Below, in pieces: positions 1 to 5,413 of a DNA stretch of 5,413 bases; the first letter of the stretch is position 1, and each line of letters opens with the position of its first letter. The stretch is from assembly GCA_001770355.1 (NCBI GenBank), contig MEQV01000040.1, positions 2,121 through 7,533 on the forward strand. The letters run 5' to 3'. The notes under the pieces are model-generated. The model did not search any database, was not told the DNA's origin, and worked only from the letters and a program-made list of their open reading frames with translations. The stretch comes from Betaproteobacteria bacterium RIFCSPLOWO2_02_FULL_62_17. Lineage in GTDB: Bacteria; Pseudomonadota; Gammaproteobacteria; Burkholderiales; SG8-39. The translations under genes and the position numbers were made by a program.

Positions 1-91
1 GCCAGACTGGCAGATACCGGCAAGGCGAGCCAAGAAAATGGGTAGTCATTCATCACGTCAAACTCTGACAACGCAAACGCTCACCGCCACT
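1..91. other. Window edge downstream of rsmE; no assignable gene
   Basis: This stretch is too short to assign. On the minus strand an ATG at 53-51 opens a frame that runs off the window edge, reading MNDYPFSWLALPVSASL. It would begin 38 bases after the rsmE stop in the same direction, so it could be a co-transcribed next gene, but there is no strong Shine-Dalgarno sequence. A second minus-strand ATG at 49-47 is open in another frame. On the plus strand, frame 1 is open from the edge to a TAG at 43-45 and could equally be the tail of a convergent gene. I recognise none of these peptides. No hairpin followed by a T-run is visible after rsmE; the only inverted repeat is a 4-bp GTCA/TGAC pair at 57-69. 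Confidence 0.2.
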
Positions 92-859
92 TCATCCCGA
101 GCAGTCCCCCCAGGCAGCCTGGATCGCCGCCAGCACCGCGAGCGGCGCGGTTTCGGTGCGCAGCACCCGCGGGCCGAAGCGCATCGCGACAAAGCCGTAG
201 TGCAGGGCATCGGCGCGCTCCTCGGGCGTCAGGCCCCCTTCAGCGCCGACCAGCAGCGTAAGCGTGGTTGCGGGGGTCAGGTCTTTCATTGATCTATCGG
301 CCTCGGGCGCGAGCAGAATCCGCGCGCCCGCCGCCGGCAGGGCTACAAACTCCAAGAGAGGCAGGACCGGCTCGATGACCGGCACCCAGTTGCGCCCGCA
401 TTGTTCACAGGCGGCAATGGCAACGCCACGCCAATGCGCGATGCGGCGCTCGGCGCGCTCTTCTTTCAGACGCACAACGCTGCGCAGGGTCGCGATGGGG
501 CGCACCACATTGACGCCCAGTTCGGTTGCCTTCTGAATGGCGAAATCCATGCGCTCGCCCGAAGAAATACCCAGCGCAAGCGTGACCGTCAGCGGCGATT
601 CGCGCTCCAGGTCGTGCCAGGCAAGCAATCGGGCACTTGCCCGGTCGCGGCCGACGCGCAGCAATTGGGCGCTCCATTCGCCTCCCCGGCCGTCAAACAG
701 CGTCACGGCATCGCCGTCGCGCAGTCGCAGGGCGGCCACGTGGCGCGTCGCTTGCGCGGGCAGATCAACTGTAGCGCCTGGCGCCAGCGCTTGTTCAACC
801 CAAAGCCTGGGCGCGCTGCCGAGATCCGTGGAAACGTTGCTTGAGGACGATTTGCCCAT
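92..859 (-). CDS. rsmE: 16S rRNA (uracil(1498)-N(3))-methyltransferase RsmE
   Basis: The 255-residue product matches RsmE, the SPOUT-class enzyme that uses S-adenosylmethionine to methylate N3 of U1498 in 16S rRNA within the assembled 30S subunit. Residues about 17-85 form the N-terminal PUA-like RNA-binding part (PRLWVEQ, then RLRDGDAVTLFDGRGGEW). The C-terminal trefoil-knot domain carries the family signatures ERMDFAIQKATELGV (102-116), EQCGRNWVP (152-160), LLVGAEGGLTPEE (202-214) and FGPRVLRTETAPLAV (228-242), which form the cofactor pocket. The usual GPEGG reads GAEGG here, a mild substitution. The start is fixed: an in-frame TAA lies four codons upstream (871-869) and no other start codon occurs before the conserved region. 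The first 16 residues (Ser/Thr-rich) are therefore an extension beyond the usual family start, unless translation uses a non-standard codon. Shine-Dalgarno support is weak. The gene is divergent from typA. Family assignment is firm; the functional role is inferred from the family. Confidence 0.96.
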   Translation of the reverse strand: MGKSSSSNVSTDLGSAPRLWVEQALAPGATVDLPAQATRHVAALRLRDGDAVTLFDGRGGEWSAQLLRVGRDRASARLLAWHDLERESPLTVTLALGISSGERMDFAIQKATELGVNVVRPIATLRSVVRLKEERAERRIAHWRGVAIAACEQCGRNWVPVIEPVLPLLEFVALPAAGARILLAPEADRSMKDLTPATTLTLLVGAEGGLTPEERADALHYGFVAMRFGPRVLRTETAPLAVLAAIQAAWGDCSG

Positions 860-921
860 TTCGCGATTTTAGCGGTGCATCACTGGTAGAATATTAGACT
901 TTTTTTCAGGCATCACGCCCC
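860..921. promoter_or_regulatory. Divergent rsmE/typA intergenic region; possible rsmE promoter
   Basis: All control signals for the divergent rsmE and typA must lie in this 62-base gap or inside the genes. Reading the minus strand towards rsmE, two AT-rich hexamers could act as a -10: TAATAT (896-891), which would give a leader of about 25 nt, and TAAAAT (871-866), which would give an almost leaderless mRNA. Neither has a good -35 at normal spacing. The typA -10 on the plus strand overlaps the first of these around an AATATT palindrome (890-895), so the two promoters may compete. The rsmE side is weak inference. Confidence 0.3.
884..892 (+). promoter_or_regulatory. Extended -10 promoter of typA
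   Basis: The sequence TGG-TAGAAT is an extended -10 element: the TG sits one base before a hexamer that matches TATAAT at five of six positions. No good -35 is present at 16-18 bp spacing, which is tolerated for extended -10 promoters read by the housekeeping sigma factor. Transcription would start at about A898, giving a leader of about 24 nt that begins with a U7 tract (900-906). Confidence 0.6.
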
Positions 922-2787
<1,866 letters not shown>

Positions 2788-2834
2788 TTCGTCTCCGGCC
2801 CTTGCCTCGGGCGTTCCCTCATAAGCCATTGACT

Positions 2835-2869
2835 TGCCTGAAAAAAGCCTGATGGCATCTTTATTTTCG
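2835..2869 (+). terminator. Weak candidate terminator of typA
   Basis: A short stem can form either as GCC/GGC (2847-2849 with 2854-2856) around a TGAT loop or as TGCC/GGCA (2835-2838 with 2854-2857). It is flanked by A6 on the left and a T-rich stretch (2860-2867) on the right. The stem is too short for an efficient intrinsic terminator, so this is a low-confidence call. No better candidate follows typA. Confidence 0.22.
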
Positions 2870-2879
2870 GAAACTCACC

Positions 2880-2888
2880 TGCTATAAT
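2880..2888 (+). promoter_or_regulatory. Extended -10 promoter for the FAH-family gene leader
   Basis: The sequence TGC-TATAAT is a perfect extended -10: TG at 2880-2881, then the consensus hexamer at 2883-2888. The -35 at 17 bp spacing (2860-2865, TTTATT) is poor, matching only three of six. Transcription should begin near 2895, leaving a leader of about 198 nt before the start codon at 3093. This is the best promoter match in the window. Confidence 0.65.
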
Positions 2889-3022
2889 CGAACGGTTATT
2901 CGGAGGCTGAGCAAGGGGAATAGCGCCATCCGGCCGGCAGGAATCCAAGGTTTCTTGGCCGCGGTCAAACCGGTGATTTGCGCCGTCGCGAACAACCCCA
3001 TCGTTCATTGAAGGGCATATCT

Positions 3023-3056
3023 ACCTGTCTACCCTCGCCCGGGGGGCGGTCCAGGT
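3023..3056 (+). other. Two-part stem-loop in the FAH leader
   Basis: An outer stem pairs ACCTG (3023-3027) with CAGGT (3052-3056). An inner GC-only stem pairs CGCCC (3036-3040) with GGGCG (3044-3048) around a GGG loop. The structure ends 24 nt before the ribosome binding site of the FAH-family gene and has no T-run, so it is not an intrinsic terminator. The pairing is read directly; any role is inference. Confidence 0.4.
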
Positions 3057-3079
3057 GCTGCGCTTGATTCAAGCATTTC

Positions 3080-3087
3080 GGAAGGGA
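3080..3087 (+). promoter_or_regulatory. Ribosome binding site of the FAH-family gene
   Basis: GGAAGGGA lies 5 nt before the ATG at 3093. It is the clearest Shine-Dalgarno sequence of the four genes and fixes this start. Confidence 0.7.
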
Positions 3088-3092
3088 ACAAG

Positions 3093-3941
3093 ATGAAGCT
3101 TTGCCGTTGGGGTCGCAATGGTTTCGAGAAAGCCGGCATGATTGACGCACAGGGTCAGTTGCGCGATCTGTCCTCGATTGTTGCCAACATCGATCAGGAA
3201 ACCATTTCGCCCAAAGGGCTGGCCCGATTGCGCAAGACCCGCGCTGAATCGCTGCCCCTGGTGCGCACCAATCCGCGATTTGGCGTGCCCTACACCGGCA
3301 TCAGCAAATTCGTCGCCATCGGCCTTAATTACATCGACCATGCCCGCGAAACCGGCGCGCAGATTCCCTCCGAACCGATCATTTTCATGAAGGCCACTAC
3401 CAGTATCAGCGGGCCGAACGACGATATCGATACGCCCAAGAATTCGACCAAGCTCGATTACGAGACTGAATTGGGCGTGGTCATCGGCACCAAGGCGCGC
3501 TACGTGTCCGAGGAAAAAGCGCTGGACTATGTCGCGGGCTACACCCTGGTCAATGATGTCTCCGAGCGCGCCTTCCAGATGCAGTCCTCGCAATGGGACA
3601 AGGGCAAGGGTTGCGACAGTTTCGGTCCCATCGGTCCGTGGCTGGTCACCACCGATGAAATCGCCAATCCGCAGGTGCTCGACATCTGGCTGGATGTCAA
3701 CAGCGATCGCCGCCAGTCCTCCAATACCAGGAACATGATCTTCTCCTGCGCTAAGCTGGTCTCCTATTGCAGCCATTACATGACGCTCCTGCCCGGGGAT
3801 ATCATCACCACCGGCACACCCTCGGGTGTGGCATTGGGCATCAAGGATCGTGACGCATATCTCAAGCCGGGCGACATCGTGACCTTGGGTATCAAGGGCC
3901 TGGGCGAGCAACGCCAGAAGGTGGTGGCGTTCAAGGGTTGA
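3093..3941 (+). CDS. Fumarylacetoacetate hydrolase (FAH) family protein
   Basis: The 282-residue product belongs to the FAH superfamily of cytosolic Mg2+/Mn2+-dependent enzymes that hydrolyse, decarboxylate or hydrate 2-oxo/2,4-dioxo acids. A short N-terminal domain (about 1-70) precedes the catalytic FAH fold. The likely metal ligands are E124 and E126 in DYETELGVVIG and D155 in VNDVSER. The candidate catalytic His-Glu pair is H83 and E86 in GLNYIDHARET. Also present are DKGKGCDSFGPIGPWL (169-184) and the substrate-loop motif TTGTPSGVALG (239-249). Length and motifs resemble 2,4-dioxo-3-deoxy-L-rhamnonate/L-fuconate hydrolases and other acylpyruvase-like members of about 280 residues. However, no sugar-acid pathway genes are visible nearby, so the substrate is open and I give no symbol. 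The start is supported by a good Shine-Dalgarno sequence. The gene follows a leader of about 198 nt and ends at a strong terminator, so it is probably transcribed alone. Confidence 0.94.
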   Translation: MKLCRWGRNGFEKAGMIDAQGQLRDLSSIVANIDQETISPKGLARLRKTRAESLPLVRTNPRFGVPYTGISKFVAIGLNYIDHARETGAQIPSEPIIFMKATTSISGPNDDIDTPKNSTKLDYETELGVVIGTKARYVSEEKALDYVAGYTLVNDVSERAFQMQSSQWDKGKGCDSFGPIGPWLVTTDEIANPQVLDIWLDVNSDRRQSSNTRNMIFSCAKLVSYCSHYMTLLPGDIITTGTPSGVALGIKDRDAYLKPGDIVTLGIKGLGEQRQKVVAFKG

Positions 3942-3990
3942 TTCGAAACCAGCCTGGCTGTCATAGCCGCACAGAGAAGTCAAAGTTAAT

Positions 3991-4026
3991 AAGGGGAGGC
4001 GCAATGAGCTTCCCCTTTTGTTTTTT
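3991..4026 (+). terminator. Intrinsic terminator of the FAH-family gene
   Basis: A 10-bp stem pairs AAGGGGAGGC (3991-4000) with GCTTCCCCTT (4008-4017), with one G-U pair and a 7-nt loop. It is followed by TTGTTTTTT (4018-4026). It lies 50 bases after the stop codon at 3939-3941. This is a textbook rho-independent terminator and should largely isolate dadA from the upstream unit. Confidence 0.93.
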
Positions 4027-4048
4027 GGAACCATGAAGGAGTCCTGAA

Positions 4049-4104
4049 CAAGGGGGCATGCCCCCTTGTATATCCCCCACTTCAGGGGGAACCTTTTACA
4101 GGTT
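4049..4104 (+). repeat. Three consecutive hairpins with G5/C5 runs upstream of dadA
   Basis: Three inverted repeats follow each other closely. The first (4049-4068) is a perfect 20-base palindrome, CAAGGGGG-CATG-CCCCCTTG. The second (4073-4090) pairs TCCCCC with GGGGGA around a 6-nt loop. The third (4090-4104) pairs AACCT with AGGTT around TTTAC and is followed by two more T. None has a proper T-run, so none looks like a second efficient terminator. The G5 and C5 blocks could also pair in other combinations. Possible identities are an interspersed palindromic repeat, an mRNA-stabilising 3' structure or a dadA leader; the window alone cannot tell. Confidence 0.6.
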
Positions 4105-4141
4105 TTGCCTTGACGAAGCATAGATATGGCGGTTCCCTAAC

Positions 4142-5392
4142 ATGAAAGTATTGGTCCTCGGCGCGGGCGTTATCGGCACCACCAGTGCCTGGTACCTGGC
4201 GCGCGCGGGGCATGAGGTAATGGTGGTGGACCGCCAGCCCGAACCTGCCCTGGAAACCAGCTTTGCCAATGGCGGGCAGATCTCGGTGAGCCACGCGCAG
4301 CCCTGGGCCAATCCCGGTGCGCCGCGCAAGGCATTACGCTGGCTGGGGCGGGAGGATGCACCGCTGTTGTTTCGCCCTTCCACAGACCCGGCGCAATGGC
4401 TCTGGGGAATGCGCTTCCTGTTCGAATGCCTGCCTCATCGCACGCGGCGCAACACCGCCAATGCGCTGGCACTGGCGCGCTACAGTGCGCGCTTGCTGGG
4501 GGAATTGCGCGCCGCAACCGGCATCCGCTACGACGAGCAGACACGCGGCATCCTGCAGTTATTTTTTTCCCGGCGGGATTTCGAGGAGGCCTGTGCGCCG
4601 CTTGCTTTGTTGCGCGAGCGTGGCCTGGAGGTGCGCGAGCAAAATGCGGCGCAATGCGTCGCCCTGGAGCCGGCGCTGGCCGCGGTGACGGTGCCGATTG
4701 TGGGAGGCATACACGCTCCCGGCGACGAATCCGGCGATGCTCACCTGTTTACCACGCGGCTCGCGGAGTCGGCGCGCGCCGCAGGGGTTCAGTTCCGCTT
4801 CAATGTCAGCGTGACGGGCATCCAGGTGGAAGCGGGACGCGTCGGGCGCGTCATCATCGACGACGAAGCGGGAATCGATGAGTCGCTGCGCGCGGATGCC
4901 TACGTGGTTGCGCTGGGAAGCTACAGCCCGTTGCTGCTGAAGGGCGTCGGCGTATCCATTCCCGTGTACCCGGTCAAGGGCTATTCACTGACCTTGCCGC
5001 TGCGCGCGGACGACATGGCGCCGCACATGAGCCTGTCGGATGATTCGCACAAGCTGGTGTTCTCGCGCCTGGGCGAACGCTTGCGCGTCGCTGGAACCGC
5101 CGAATTGAATGGCTACGATACTTCGCTGAACGAGACGCGCTGCCAGGCGCTGCTGAGCCGCACCCGCGAACTTTTTCCGCGAATCGGCCGCGACGAGGAA
5201 GCGCAGTACTGGACCGGATTGCGTCCGGCCACGCCTTCGAACCAGCCGCTGATCGGACGCTCGCGCTATCCCAACCTGTATATCAATACCGGGCACGGCA
5301 CGCTGGGATGGACGCTGGCCTGCGGTTCGGGAAGAGTGCTGTCCGACATCGTCAGCGGCAAGGTGCCGGAGATCGACGTCGCAACAATGTGA
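4142..5392 (+). CDS. dadA: D-amino acid dehydrogenase, DadA-type FAD enzyme
   Basis: The 416-residue product is a flavoprotein of the DadA group in the DAO/GlyOx oxidoreductase superfamily. DadA oxidatively deaminates D-amino acids such as D-alanine to 2-oxo acids plus ammonia and passes electrons to the respiratory chain at the inner membrane. The N-terminus has the FAD-binding Rossmann motif GAGVIG (7-12), with the acidic D30 ending beta-2 (VVDRQ). The DadA-like block ETSFANGGQIS (38-48) and PWANPG follow. The C-terminus carries GLRPATPSNQPLIG (359-372) and NTGHGTLGWTLACGSG (382-397), which close the flavin site. Length is close to the 432 residues of E. coli DadA. The start matches the family's usual start, but no clear Shine-Dalgarno sequence precedes it and no convincing promoter was found. 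No alanine racemase gene is in view, and Burkholderiales often carry several DadA paralogues, so the exact substrate is uncertain. The gene ends in three tandem in-frame stops. Confidence 0.9.
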   Translation: MKVLVLGAGVIGTTSAWYLARAGHEVMVVDRQPEPALETSFANGGQISVSHAQPWANPGAPRKALRWLGREDAPLLFRPSTDPAQWLWGMRFLFECLPHRTRRNTANALALARYSARLLGELRAATGIRYDEQTRGILQLFFSRRDFEEACAPLALLRERGLEVREQNAAQCVALEPALAAVTVPIVGGIHAPGDESGDAHLFTTRLAESARAAGVQFRFNVSVTGIQVEAGRVGRVIIDDEAGIDESLRADAYVVALGSYSPLLLKGVGVSIPVYPVKGYSLTLPLRADDMAPHMSLSDDSHKLVFSRLGERLRVAGTAELNGYDTSLNETRCQALLSRTRELFPRIGRDEEAQYWTGLRPATPSNQPLIGRSRYPNLYINTGHGTLGWTLACGSGRVLSDIVSGKVPEIDVATM

Positions 5393-5413
5393 TAGTAACC
5401 GGCCAGCCGCTCC

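Larger units (their letters stand above)
2788..3092 (+). other. 305-base non-coding region: typA 3' end, promoter and long leader
   Basis: No convincing gene lies here. From left to right it holds: a 5-bp hairpin over the typA stop (CGAAC 2777-2781 with GTTCG 2787-2791, no T-run); a weak terminator-like segment (2835-2869); an extended -10 promoter (2880-2888); and about 198 nt of leader before the FAH-family gene. The leader has no ATG. It can form hairpins at 2945-2958, 2962-2972 and 3023-3056. I compared it by eye with TPP, cobalamin, glycine and 6S RNA signatures and saw no match. It could be a plain 5' UTR, a regulatory leader or an independent small RNA. Confidence 0.6.

Noticed and set aside
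401..844. Open frames on the plus strand inside rsmE
   Set aside because: They are shadows of the rsmE coding frame, with low-complexity Arg/Ala/Gln-rich translations and no ribosome binding sites.
2889..3092. Possible cobalamin, TPP or glycine riboswitch, or 6S RNA, in the FAH leader
   Set aside because: Isolated similarities such as GGCTGAG and GGGGAA occur, but the required conserved core blocks are missing.
4033..4047. Tiny ORF ATG-AAG-GAG-TCC-TGA between the terminator and the hairpins, considered as an attenuation leader peptide
   Set aside because: It has only four sense codons, no proper Shine-Dalgarno sequence, no codon bias linked to the downstream enzyme and no following terminator with a T-run.
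4049..4068. The palindrome as a second intrinsic terminator
   Set aside because: It is followed by TATATCCCCC rather than a T-run.
3069..4121. A 350-codon open frame on the minus strand covering the FAH gene and its terminator
   Set aside because: It is antisense to a well-supported enzyme gene, crosses the terminator and hairpin cluster, and shows no recognisable domain.
4317..4881. Overlapping plus-strand open frames inside dadA
   Set aside because: They are out-of-frame readings of dadA with Arg/Ala/Cys-rich composition and no domain signature; the dadA frame is continuous with all FAD-site motifs.

Overview
The window looks like ordinary chromosome from a GC-rich proteobacterium, most likely a betaproteobacterium of the Burkholderiales (Alcaligenaceae-like). 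This rests on the GC-rich coding bias, the protein sequences as I recall those families, and the mix of housekeeping and catabolic genes. No database search was possible, so the placement is inference. I see no mobile element, CRISPR array, tRNA, rRNA, phage gene or recognisable defence system.

Layout. Positions 92-859 (minus) encode RsmE, the 16S rRNA m3U1498 methyltransferase. It is divergent from typA/bipA (922-2787, plus), a ribosome-associated translational GTPase, across a 62-base gap. That gap holds an extended -10 promoter for typA, followed at once by a run of seven T. Positions 2788-3092 are a 305-base non-coding stretch with a perfect extended -10 (TGC plus TATAAT) and about 200 nt of potentially structured leader. 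Next come a fumarylacetoacetate hydrolase (FAH) family enzyme (3093-3941, plus) and a strong intrinsic terminator (3991-4026). Three small hairpins built on G5/C5 runs lie between the terminator and a D-amino-acid dehydrogenase gene of the DadA type (4142-5392, plus). The first 91 bases have no gene that can be assigned.

How the genes fit together. rsmE and typA both act on the ribosome, but they are divergently transcribed and need not be co-regulated. The FAH-family enzyme and DadA are small-molecule catabolic enzymes. The terminator separates them and nothing in the sequence ties them to one pathway. The four genes appear intact, each with its family's key residues.

The coding content is conventional. 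The points worth a second look are all non-coding: the T-tract at the presumed typA start site, the long FAH leader behind a very good promoter, and the hairpin cluster before dadA, whose last part could pair with the sequence immediately upstream of a dadA start codon that lacks a clear Shine-Dalgarno sequence. I found no convincing new system.
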